A stretch of 15,655 nt of DNA from Candidatus Moraniibacteriota bacterium. Its GTDB lineage: Bacteria > Patescibacteriota > Minisyncoccia > Moranbacterales > GCA-2747515. Positions 5,884-13,505 of the stretch are shown here, one piece after another (positions within the stretch are counted from its first letter, which is position 1; every line of letters begins with the position of its first letter). The DNA lies in assembly GCA_027039165.1 (NCBI GenBank), contig JALWEZ010000066.1:1-15655 (forward strand), read 5' to 3'. The notes under the pieces are model-generated. The model was not told the DNA's origin and made no database searches. It worked only from the letters and a program-made list of their open reading frames with translations. A program made the position numbers and the translations under genes.

Positions 5884-8040
5884 TTAACATTTAATAATTT
5901 CCCAACCGTCATCTTCTAATAGTTGTTGTGTGTCACCATCACAACGATTTTCATTAACAGCAAAACAAAGTAAGTGTGTTGGGCGAGAAAATCCTACATA
6001 AACCATTTTAGCAGACTCCACAATTTGAACTGCATCAGTATTTAATTTTTCTCCTCTAAATTGTGATTCTAGACGCGCAAATTCATGCTGTTTTTTTCCA
6101 TTACCATAAAAACTTTCCATATACAATGTTGCCATGTGTGTACTCCCTTTTACCGAATGTACTGTGCCTACTTTTATTTCAATATCATTTTGGGCTTTAA
6201 AAATATTTTCCTCACCTTGATCAACTTTACGCTCTTCAGGCGATGACGACTTTTCATTAAGAAAATCTTTGACACTATCATTCCAATTTTCGTTTTCTTG
6301 CAAAAATACATCTTTAAAACTCGTGCTTAGAATAAACTCTTTTATATTCTTCATTCTATCCGCACCTGATAAACGAGACCAAGATAAAACACTACCTTTA
6401 ATATCCAGAGTTTTATTTTCATATAATTCTTCTTGTAATTGGGTTTTGGTATAGGGTCTGTTTGTATTGATATTTTTTATCTCTTGTAATCTTAATACAA
6501 CAACTAATATATTAAAAACTGTACTCACAAAACTTTTCATCGTTTTTGATTCTTTATCTATCGATGTAACAAAATCTGCTACTGAATTTAGTCGCTTGTT
6601 TTCTTTCCCTGAAGAATGATTGTATGATTGATAAAAAGTTTTAACATTCTCTTTCCAATCCTCGCCTTCCTTTCTGTCTTTACCAACCCAGCCAATTGCA
6701 TAAAACGGTTGTTTTTTATTTTTCTTGTACTTATCAAATTCATCTAGAGTATTAAGACCACATTCTTCAATTAACTCTGCGTATTTTTTCAACACCTTTT
6801 CTTCTTCTCCCGTTTTATAAACTAAAATATGAGGCTTAAGATATTTTGAGCCATCTTGTGGCTTATAACTTTCTCTCAATCCTTGTATTTCTCGAAAATC
6901 AATTGCAAAATATTTAACAATATTGGCAATTTCTGGAGTAAGACGAAAACTTCCTTGTAAGGTCAAAGAGTCAGTTTTTGGCTTCCATGTATTTTCTGCA
7001 GATACTGAACCGCCATATATCGATTGGTTTGTGTCTCCTATTTGTTGATAAACGACATCATTAGCATTAATAAATAATTCTTCCAATAAATCATGCTGGT
7101 GTTTTTCCATATCTTGCATTTCATCTACAAAGACATATTTAAATCTTTTCTGTATTAACTCTTTTATTATTGGGTATTTTAATATATATCTATTGGCAAG
7201 AAAATATGCATCGTCGTAATGTAATACGCCTTTTTCCAAAATATTAGATTTAAATTTAAAAAACCAATCATAAGTCACTTTTTTTTCTTTTCTTGTATAA
7301 TCTTTATATTTCTTCGCTTTACCTTTAATTTTTGTAATTTCAAGTATTTTATTTTTTTTAAATGAATCTACTAACACAACTCCAGTATCCTTTACTCCAA
7401 ATCTAAAATCGTAAAACATTGCTGGTTTTGCCTCTTTTAAGCTCAAGATAATATTGGAATACTCTTTAGAAAGGTCTTTTGTATAAACCCATGGAATCTT
7501 ACTGTCAATAAACCTTTTAATTTCATTAATATAATTACTAGAATCTATACTAACAACCTTACTTCCAAAAACTTGTATATAATATGGCTTAGCTAAAAAC
7601 CTATTGACAAAAGATTGTATAGTTCCAACAAAATTAGGATATTCAAACAACCTTGGTACGATAGATTGTAACTTATTTTTTATTTCATCGATTGCATTAT
7701 TTGTATGTGAAATAACCAAAATACCTCTTCCGCCACTAAGTGGTAATTTCCTTTCCAAAATGACAAGTTTCATTAGAAGTGCAGTTGTTTTACCGCTTCC
7801 TGGTACAGCATCAACATCAATAGTTTCAAGATTTTTTATAAAATCAATTCGTTCCTGCTTAGCTTTTTTCTGCCACTCCTCATCATCAGGAGCAATGATG
7901 AACTTGCCATTCATGCCAAGTTTTTGTTCAGCATAAGCAATGTCATCATCAGTAATGTAAATCTCTTTAGAGCGCTGGATTAGAACCGCACATAACCTTT
8001 GTATTGCCTCTATTTTATTGTTCTTCATGTTCTTCATCAT
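5884..8040 (-). CDS. gajB: UvrD/Rep-type superfamily 1 helicase, Gabija GajB-like
   Basis: This is an ATP-dependent DNA helicase of the UvrD/PcrA type and the likely partner of the OLD nuclease encoded upstream. Visible motifs: Walker A VPGSGKTT (79-86), motif Ia region VISHTNNAIDEIKNKL (109-124), motif II FVDEMQD (304-310), motif III GDTNQSIYGG (335-344), motif IV QGSFRLTPEIA (362-372), motif V VGTVHSVKGSTH (624-635) and motif VI YVGFSRPTHLL (681-691). An N-terminal extension of about 75 residues precedes Walker A. At 718 residues it is much longer than the best-known GajB (about 490), mainly between motifs Ib-II and IV-V. Its start overlaps the gajA stop by 26 bases, a sign of translational coupling. 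The alternative is a general OLD-associated helicase outside classical Gabija. Confidence 0.8.
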   Translation of the reverse strand: MMKNMKNNKIEAIQRLCAVLIQRSKEIYITDDDIAYAEQKLGMNGKFIIAPDDEEWQKKAKQERIDFIKNLETIDVDAVPGSGKTTALLMKLVILERKLPLSGGRGILVISHTNNAIDEIKNKLQSIVPRLFEYPNFVGTIQSFVNRFLAKPYYIQVFGSKVVSIDSSNYINEIKRFIDSKIPWVYTKDLSKEYSNIILSLKEAKPAMFYDFRFGVKDTGVVLVDSFKKNKILEITKIKGKAKKYKDYTRKEKKVTYDWFFKFKSNILEKGVLHYDDAYFLANRYILKYPIIKELIQKRFKYVFVDEMQDMEKHQHDLLEELFINANDVVYQQIGDTNQSIYGGSVSAENTWKPKTDSLTLQGSFRLTPEIANIVKYFAIDFREIQGLRESYKPQDGSKYLKPHILVYKTGEEEKVLKKYAELIEECGLNTLDEFDKYKKNKKQPFYAIGWVGKDRKEGEDWKENVKTFYQSYNHSSGKENKRLNSVADFVTSIDKESKTMKSFVSTVFNILVVVLRLQEIKNINTNRPYTKTQLQEELYENKTLDIKGSVLSWSRLSGADRMKNIKEFILSTSFKDVFLQENENWNDSVKDFLNEKSSSPEERKVDQGEENIFKAQNDIEIKVGTVHSVKGSTHMATLYMESFYGNGKKQHEFARLESQFRGEKLNTDAVQIVESAKMVYVGFSRPTHLLCFAVNENRCDGDTQQLLEDDGWEIIKC

Positions 8041-9907
8041 TTAAATATCCGCAAGCGTATTTAATACCATCTACAATGTATTTTAGATTCGAGTCATTTT
8101 TAATGTTATCAATAGGTATGCACGAACTACAATTTCCGTGTTCAAGACAATAATTAGTTTCTCTTAATAAATCTGCAAAGCGATAAGCAATCTCTGTTTT
8201 ATCCAGGCTTTTGTTTTTAAGTTTTTCTTTTAATTTTTCGCTAAAGTCAGCCCCATCATCATCTTGAAACTTAGGAGTGCCAGAATGTACTTCTCTGATA
8301 ACTTTTTTAAAATGCTCTTGAAATACGGAATTATATAAAACCCACTCTAATGTCCAATTCTCTCCCACACACACTTTCACACTTTGATCTTCCAATTCCT
8401 TTATTTTATTGTTTTTGGATTCTTGTTCTTGTTTTTTTTCTTCATGAGTTTTCTTTTCTGTTCCCATGTCATCATGAATATCATCGTCAGTTAAAATACT
8501 TACTGGTATATCTATTGCAGTGTCATAATTGGTTTGAAATACTTTTGCATATTCCTCAAAATTAATACCCGCAACATTTATCACAGAAACACCATATTCC
8601 ACCAAATCATACCCGATAAGTTTTGCTAGCTCTGGAATAATCAACTCCTCTGCCCACCCTTCCACAAGAATAATTCCATTTGCAAAAAACAAATTTGACT
8701 TTGTAACATCTAAAAACTTCTCAAGTTTTTTAATATTCTCATCCTTCAACCTTGTCCTTTCTTTTGTTAACGGAAATGCTGCATATTTATTATCTCCAAG
8801 AATTTTGCTTATTAGTATTAAATTCTTTAACTTCACTTTTGAGGTTAAATTTGGGCTGTGTGTAGTCAATATTAATTGGACACCTTTATTTTCATCTTTT
8901 TGTAATGACTCTATAACTTTTAACTGAGCTTGTGGATGTAAGTGTGCCTCTATTTCTTCAATTAATCCAAGCCTAATACCTGTCCAATCATCCTTATTTA
9001 AATGCAATAATTCAGCGGCGATAAAAAGTCTATTTAATGAGCCAAGTCCATGTTTTTTACCTTCTTTAAAACCTAATTCTATATTTTCAAGTAAATCTTT
9101 CAAAGTCTCCCTTGTTACTGTGAATTTCGACTCCTTTGCATCACTTTTAGTAAAGAAATTTTCAAGTCTCTCATCTATTTTTTTACCTATTCGACCACCC
9201 TTATCATCTACATTCAGTGGGCTTCCACCATCAATAACAATTTCACTCTCTTCTCCTCTAAAATATTTCTCAACAACCTGATTAAATTCAGCAAATGCTT
9301 TTGTTAAATTGTGATTCTTGCCATTATCTTTAAGTAGTTCTTTTTTAAAAGCATTATCTCCCATTAAAATTTGAGATATTCTTGAATTTTTTCTCGGTAC
9401 AAATTCACTCTCAACATCACGAAGTGGTTTCAAATAAACCGTTTTCAGATACTCTCGTGCTTCATATGACATGTCGTATCCTTCACTATCAAAACCTGCC
9501 TTTATTATAGTATGTGGTTTATTAAATTTCCCTTTTTTGTCGGAAATAAGAAAAACTCTAAGTTGTGTGCCATTACCATCTCTAATTTCATCGTCAAAGT
9601 TTAACCACTCAATAAAATTCTTCGCTTCATTATCTGTCATCCCCCCAAAAAGACACTCTATTTTTAATTTTTCAGAATTGCCATAAAAGTCATCTTCCGT
9701 AATCCGATAGCGCCACTCACCACTGTGTGTATCCAAAACACTTTTTATTGCATCTATAATAGCAGTTTTACCCGCATCGTTTGCGCCAACAAGAACATTA
9801 AGCCCGCTATTAAAATCAATTTCAAAATCTGCTGGTCTGTTTTCAATATCATTTGAATTTGAGCCAAACTTCCTAAAATTCCAAATTTTTAATTTTGATA
9901 AATACAT
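8015..9907 (-). CDS. gajA: OLD-family ATPase/TOPRIM nuclease, Gabija GajA-like
   Basis: An ABC-type ATPase domain is joined to a TOPRIM nuclease, the architecture of class 2 OLD proteins. ATPase motifs: Walker A VGANDAGKT (40-48), signature-like HGLGSLNRLF (286-295), Walker B LIEEIEAHLHP (315-325) and switch His in TTHSP (348-352). TOPRIM: LVEGWAEEL (414-422) with the metal-binding Glu416, and ILTDDD (471-476) with the acidic cluster. A Lys/Glu-rich linker follows (about 483-507). Near the end a C-x2-H-x2-C-x2-C cluster (Cys587, His590, Cys593, Cys596) could bind zinc. In Gabija, GajA nicks DNA when nucleotide pools fall during phage infection; that activity is transferred here by homology. 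Its 630 residues exceed the reference GajA (about 580). It starts 2 bases after the radC stop. Confidence 0.82.
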   Translation of the reverse strand: MYLSKLKIWNFRKFGSNSNDIENRPADFEIDFNSGLNVLVGANDAGKTAIIDAIKSVLDTHSGEWRYRITEDDFYGNSEKLKIECLFGGMTDNEAKNFIEWLNFDDEIRDGNGTQLRVFLISDKKGKFNKPHTIIKAGFDSEGYDMSYEAREYLKTVYLKPLRDVESEFVPRKNSRISQILMGDNAFKKELLKDNGKNHNLTKAFAEFNQVVEKYFRGEESEIVIDGGSPLNVDDKGGRIGKKIDERLENFFTKSDAKESKFTVTRETLKDLLENIELGFKEGKKHGLGSLNRLFIAAELLHLNKDDWTGIRLGLIEEIEAHLHPQAQLKVIESLQKDENKGVQLILTTHSPNLTSKVKLKNLILISKILGDNKYAAFPLTKERTRLKDENIKKLEKFLDVTKSNLFFANGIILVEGWAEELIIPELAKLIGYDLVEYGVSVINVAGINFEEYAKVFQTNYDTAIDIPVSILTDDDIHDDMGTEKKTHEEKKQEQESKNNKIKELEDQSVKVCVGENWTLEWVLYNSVFQEHFKKVIREVHSGTPKFQDDDGADFSEKLKEKLKNKSLDKTEIAYRFADLLRETNYCLEHGNCSSCIPIDNIKNDSNLKYIVDGIKYACGYLNDEEHEEQ

Positions 9908-9909
9908 AA

Positions 9910-10560
9910 TTAAATAATACTTAAAAATTCCTCCCCAGTCACAACCACATGATCAACCACTCGAATGTCCAAAATCTTCCCCGCATGGATAAGTTTCTTG
10001 GTGATTTCAATATCATCCTGCGATGGCTCTGTATCTCCTGATGGATGATTATGTGCAAGGATAATTGAAGTTGCGTTATTTTTTATTGCTCCTTCAAAAA
10101 CCTCTCGCGGATGCACAAGACTTGTGTTTACCGTGCCAACAGAAATAATTTCTCTCTCAATCTCTTGATTGCGAGCATTAAGATAAAAAACCACAAAATG
10201 CTCTTTTTTACTCGAACGAATATCAGACATCGCCTCCCAGACATCTTTTGGCGTTAACAAAATATTTGTTTTCTTACCTTTTAACTTTCTTTTTCCTAAC
10301 TCAAAACAAGCAACAATCTCACAGGCTTTTGCTAAACCAAGTCCGTGAATATTTTGCAAATCTTCAATACTCGCTTCAAGAATTTTTTCATCTTTAAAAT
10401 CTCGCAATATTTTCTGAGATAATTTTGCAACATCCAAGTCTTTCGTCCCTGTTCGCAAAAGAATCGCCAAAAGCTCCCAATCCTTTAACTTGCTTGGACC
10501 GTATTTTTCCAATTTCTCCCGCGGTCGCTCAATTTTTGGCTTATCTTTTACTTTCAACAT
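9910..10560 (-). CDS. radC: RadC-family JAMM-motif protein
   Basis: Its N-terminal helix-hairpin-helix part (WELLAILLRTGT, residues 28-39, and IHGLGLAKACEIVACFELGKR, 71-91) is followed by the MPN/JAB domain. The metal-site motif HNHPSGDTEPSQDD lies at 170-183, giving the His-x-His-x(n)-Ser-x-x-Asp pattern of JAMM metalloproteins, and LVHPREVF precedes it (148-155). The length of 216 residues is normal for RadC. The old DNA-repair role of RadC is not well supported; RadC-like proteins are very common in mobile elements and defence regions. Here it is the first gene of the block, only two bases before gajA. It could be either a passenger or a working part. No Shine-Dalgarno sequence is present. 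Confidence 0.9.
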   Translation of the reverse strand: MLKVKDKPKIERPREKLEKYGPSKLKDWELLAILLRTGTKDLDVAKLSQKILRDFKDEKILEASIEDLQNIHGLGLAKACEIVACFELGKRKLKGKKTNILLTPKDVWEAMSDIRSSKKEHFVVFYLNARNQEIEREIISVGTVNTSLVHPREVFEGAIKNNATSIILAHNHPSGDTEPSQDDIEITKKLIHAGKILDIRVVDHVVVTGEEFLSII

Positions 10561-10571
10561 AATTTAAGTTA

Positions 10572-10730
10572 TTAAATCCTCAATGCTTTGGTGATTTGCG
10601 CCATAACCATAACGGACTGTTTTTTGATTATACTACTTTCAATCTTGGTTAGGGTAGTGTATTTAACGCCAGACTCTTGTGCAAACTATTCTTAGTTTAA
10701 ATCAAGTTTACGTACAATTTTTACATTTTT
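10572..10730 (-). pseudogene. Decayed XRE/Cro-type HTH regulator
   Basis: One minus-strand frame reads KNVKIVRKLDLN, stop (TAA), E, stop (TAG), then FAQESGVKYTTLTKIES, SIIKKQSVMVMAQITKAL and RI before a final TAA at 10574-10572. The order and spacing are those of an XRE helix-turn-helix: helix 1 with RKL, then the usual TQEKFA where two stops now stand (TAA where CAA/Gln is expected, TAG where a Lys or Glu is expected), then the recognition helix YTTLTKIES and the familiar SV-MVMAxITKAL helix. There is no start codon at the expected place, and the usual C-terminal tail is missing. It ends 11 bases before radC, at the head of the defence block, where a controller gene would be expected. Confidence 0.72.
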
Positions 10731-10758
10731 CTAAAAACTCCCTTAAAACACAAAAAAG

Positions 10759-10843
10759 CGGAAGGGACAGGATTTGAACCTGCGGAACATTTCTGTTCAC
10801 ACGCTTTCCAAGCGTGCGCTTTCAACCACTCAGCCACCCTTCC
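10759..10843 (-). tRNA. tRNA-Ser(GGA)
   Basis: It is an 85-base class II tRNA. The acceptor stem GGAAGGG (10843-10837) pairs with CCCTTCC (10766-10760), with G as discriminator. The anticodon arm is CACGC-TTGGAAA-GCGTG with anticodon GGA. A long variable arm GAACA-GAAA-TGTTC and the T arm GCAGG-TTCAAAT-CCTGT follow. The long variable arm and the GGA anticodon identify serine (codons UCU/UCC). CCA is not encoded; the gene is followed directly by GC and six T residues, so termination may use the acceptor stem region and this T-run. It lies between the FISUMP gene and the decayed XRE gene. Confidence 0.96.
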
Positions 10844-10853
10844 TATATTTAAC

Positions 10854-10882
10854 ACTATATCACAACTTCATAAACTTATCTA
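10854..10882 (-). promoter_or_regulatory. Probable promoter of tRNA-Ser
   Basis: TATAGT (10859-10854) lies 10 bases before the mature tRNA 5' end, with TAGATA (10882-10877) 17 bases further upstream (4/6 match to TTGACA). The same TATAGT block is found at nearly the same distance before the decayed tRNA copy at 13334-13418, supporting its role. Confidence 0.45.
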
Positions 10883-10935
10883 GAAAATCAAAAGAACTAT
10901 TATAGTTATAACCTACTTAAAATTTTAAAGTTCGT

Positions 10936-11718
10936 CTAATTTTTAACACAGCGCACTGAATATCCAGAAATACTTTCATTTACTCCACGAAAAATACCAG
11001 TTTTATTTAAACTTAAATCACGACCAAAAAAATAACCATTTTCTTGAGTAGAAGATAAAAATCTAGTCATAGAATCTAAATAATAATATTTCCCATTATC
11101 TGCACGAAATCCTGCTAAAATAACATTAAAACCACTTCTACCTCCTTCTTTCACTTGAGTACCTTGATTTCTACCACGCCAACCTTGTTCATCTAGATCA
11201 TCTTTTGTCATACAGAGAGCTAACTCAAGAGTTTTCCAATCATTATCACTTGGAATATGCCAACCAGATGGACAAATACCTTGTACGCCTTCTTTATCGG
11301 TGTATTGCATAGCTTCATTTTTATCGTAAAGTGCTCCATAGGTTTTACAATTTATCTCCTTATCTTTATAGCACCATTTTTGAATTTTTCCATCATTAGA
11401 CGGATTTGACATTGTGCCTATATTTAAATTTTCTCTAAACCACTGTTGAGTACCTATTGCCAAAATGTTATAAGTTTTATCTCCATATTTAATGGTACCA
11501 GCACTACTTCCAATAGCAGGAGTACATTCATCAGACTCTTTTTTAAAAGATTTCTTCTTCTCTGATTTTTTCTCTATTTCTTTAGTTGACTTTGAAATTT
11601 TTTCTGTTTTAGAGGTGGTTTTAGAAACACTTTTGTTATTTGATTTTTGTATCAAAAATACTCCTACAATTACTATAATCCCCACAAATATTGTCACTAA
11701 AAATTTAATTTTATTCAT
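10936..11718 (-). CDS. Membrane-anchored FISUMP (Fib_succ_major) domain protein
   Basis: A hydrophobic segment (residues 6-23) after MNKIK acts as an uncleaved anchor or signal peptide. It is followed by a Ser/Lys-rich, low-complexity linker (about 26-62). The remainder is the Fibrobacter succinogenes major paralogous domain: YGDKTYNILAIGTQQWFREN (78-97), GALYDKNEA (128-136), ICPSGWHIPSDNDWKTL (148-164), GGRSGFNVILAGFR (192-205), FLSSTQENGYFFGR (220-233) and the C-terminal GYSVRCVKN (252-260). The domain is found on surface proteins of Fibrobacter, Bacteroidetes and Patescibacteria; its function is unknown, and a fold related to C-type-lectin/formylglycine-like proteins has been suggested. 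TATAGT stands only 5 bases before the ATG, so the message may be leaderless, though no good -35 box is seen. Confidence 0.85.
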   Translation of the reverse strand: MNKIKFLVTIFVGIIVIVGVFLIQKSNNKSVSKTTSKTEKISKSTKEIEKKSEKKKSFKKESDECTPAIGSSAGTIKYGDKTYNILAIGTQQWFRENLNIGTMSNPSNDGKIQKWCYKDKEINCKTYGALYDKNEAMQYTDKEGVQGICPSGWHIPSDNDWKTLELALCMTKDDLDEQGWRGRNQGTQVKEGGRSGFNVILAGFRADNGKYYYLDSMTRFLSSTQENGYFFGRDLSLNKTGIFRGVNESISGYSVRCVKN

Positions 11719-11842
11719 AAAATACTATATTTATTTAAATAATGCATACTTAATTAACTTCTATTACGACTTTAACTTAGAGCTAATCAAAAATTAAAAT
11801 GTTTCCAAAATACTTTTCACCACTAAAACCCTACCATTTTCA

Positions 11843-13312
11843 TTATCTATAATCTGCTACATATGACTGAACTGGATAGTTGTTAGTTTCCCAATCACTA
11901 GCCCACATCACTCTGCTACCACTAGGAGATGGCACAGCGTGAGATTCTGAATAGTAATTAAATTTTATGGCATGTAAACTAGCAACTCTTCTTATTTCAC
12001 TACCATCTAATTTTACTTTAACTACTTCATTTACATATGGAGTATAATTTCCACTTCTGTCTTGATATGTAACAAAAACCCATCCTGGCTCTTTAAATCC
12101 ACGTCCCGATGTATGAGAAGCATATTTTTTATTTGAAATCACAGACATCTCACCATTTGCCAACTTTCTTTTTACAATCATTCCAGTACTTGTAGAAACT
12201 CCATTTCTAGTAACACTTGTCTTTGCAACACCTGCAACAACTTCATCACCATCTTGATCAACTTGTACATCAAAATGACTAGGAACTCCTCTTTCATTTT
12301 CAGACCAAAGAACATTTCCAGTGCTTGCATCCAATGCTACAAATCTATCAGATCCATGAGAATTATCAACTGAAGCTGCTATATAATTACCAAATGGAGA
12401 AATTGTGCAATTATTCACTTCATTACTTATACTACTCATATCTATATCTGGTCCTTTTGTGCCATTTTCAACATTTACCACAAAAATCACTTCATGCGAA
12501 TCACTATCTCTTTGAGCAACTATAACAACCTCTTTACCATCCCAAGTAAAATTCCCCTCACCCTTACCAAAAGAAGCACTACTATAACCACTTAAATTCA
12601 AAATTTCAGTAGTAGTGTCAGTTACAACATTCCACTTACCTAATTTACTATCGCTACTTATATAATACATATAATTAGGCTCAGTATTACTCCACCTAAT
12701 CTTACTACCTGGCTTATTTCTTGTGAATAAAACTTGATAAGTTTGTCCATCTAACCAAACTTCTGGCGACATTCTATCTAAAAAGATCATACTTTCATCA
12801 CTATTCCACGGTTGTCTCTTTGAGTATCCATGTCTTAACTGATCACTTGGCCAAACCTCACCTGAAATATTTGGAATTGGATCTCCTGGATTTCCTACAA
12901 TTCTTGTAACTTTTGTACCAAAAATAGGATCAATATAATGACCTAGATAGTTTGGTTTAGTAATGCTACTTACTGGCCAATAAGTAGTTGTATTAGTGAG
13001 TAAATTTTCACCAGTACCATCTGAAACGCACCAGGATGTCCCACTTAAATCTAAACCCAAAGAATACTTAAGTAAAAGCAAAGAATCTGCAGAGGTAACA
13101 CTGGAATCACAATTAACATCCCCTGTATCACTAGAATTCTGCCAAGATGTTGCAGACATATCAAAACCCAAAGATTTTCTAAGAGTTAGCATTGCATCCA
13201 CAGAATTAACTATCCCATCTTGATTAACGTCACTTTTATTAGAAATTGCAAATACACTCTGAAAACTAACACAAAAGCCTAATATAATTATAAAAACGAA
13301 TATTCTATTCAT
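11843..13312 (-). CDS. Secreted protein with two dockerin repeats and a propeller-like domain
   Basis: A cleavable signal peptide is evident (residues 1-22, ending VFA before IS). Two tandem dockerin type I repeats with a 37-residue period follow: DVNQDGIVNSVDAMLTLRKS (28-47) and DVNCDSSVTSADSLLLLKYS (65-84), each followed by SLGxDxSxTSW. The first repeat has the full Asp-Asn-Asp-Gly calcium loop; the second has Ser where Gly is usual. Residues from about 125 to the end contain short β-strand-rich repeats such as PWNSDESMIFLDR and SPFGNYIAASVDN, resembling a WD40/TolB-like propeller; no enzyme motif was recognised. Dockerins bind cohesins on surface scaffolds, but no cohesin is in the window. 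The start lies 21 bases after the decayed tRNA, leaving no room for another promoter. Confidence 0.82.
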   Translation of the reverse strand: MNRIFVFIIILGFCVSFQSVFAISNKSDVNQDGIVNSVDAMLTLRKSLGFDMSATSWQNSSDTGDVNCDSSVTSADSLLLLKYSLGLDLSGTSWCVSDGTGENLLTNTTTYWPVSSITKPNYLGHYIDPIFGTKVTRIVGNPGDPIPNISGEVWPSDQLRHGYSKRQPWNSDESMIFLDRMSPEVWLDGQTYQVLFTRNKPGSKIRWSNTEPNYMYYISSDSKLGKWNVVTDTTTEILNLSGYSSASFGKGEGNFTWDGKEVVIVAQRDSDSHEVIFVVNVENGTKGPDIDMSSISNEVNNCTISPFGNYIAASVDNSHGSDRFVALDASTGNVLWSENERGVPSHFDVQVDQDGDEVVAGVAKTSVTRNGVSTSTGMIVKRKLANGEMSVISNKKYASHTSGRGFKEPGWVFVTYQDRSGNYTPYVNEVVKVKLDGSEIRRVASLHAIKFNYYSESHAVPSPSGSRVMWASDWETNNYPVQSYVADYR

Positions 13313-13333
13313 AAAACTAACTTAATAAATTTG

Positions 13334-13418
13334 CGGAAGGGACAAGATTTGAACCCGCGGAATATTTCTGTTCACACACTTTCCAAGCATGCACTTTCAA
13401 TTACTTAGCCACTCTTCT
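13334..13418 (-). pseudogene. Decayed tRNA-Ser(GGA) copy
   Basis: This 85-base segment aligns without gaps to the tRNA-Ser at 10759-10843 with 11 differences by eye. All are transitions and 10 of the 11 go from G:C to A:T. The anticodon loop TTGGAAA is intact, but acceptor pairs 1-72 and 6-67 are broken, the conserved GG of the D loop has become AA, one variable-arm pair is lost and the T stem is weakened to several G·T pairs. It is unlikely to make a working tRNA. The two copies have the same orientation, 2.5 kb apart, with the two exported-protein genes between them. Confidence 0.85.
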
Positions 13419-13427
13419 CATAATTAA

Positions 13428-13456
13428 ACTATAACATATATTTAAAATAATTTCAC
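13428..13456 (-). promoter_or_regulatory. Promoter retained from the tRNA copy; likely serves the dockerin gene
   Basis: TATAGT (13433-13428) lies 9 bases before the decayed tRNA, with GTGAAA (13456-13451) 17 bases upstream (4/6 match). The sequence between -10 and tRNA start resembles that before the intact tRNA, so the duplication included the promoter. As no other promoter fits before the dockerin start at 13312, the mRNA probably begins here and carries the tRNA-like sequence in its leader. Confidence 0.4.
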
Positions 13457-13505
13457 GAATTTTATAAAAATTCTACAAATAAACTTTTATGACTACTTTG
13501 ATTTA

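Noticed and set aside
10621-10640. A radC promoter using the TATAAT at 10632-10627 inside the dead XRE gene
   Set aside because: The -10 box is perfect, but no acceptable -35 lies 16-18 bases upstream and the sequence is explained by the ancestral HTH coding frame.
13440-13480. Terminator after the S66 gene (palindrome GAATTTTATAAAAATTC at 13457-13473)
   Set aside because: The stem is almost all A-T and is not followed directly by a T-run on the minus strand, so it is too weak to call.
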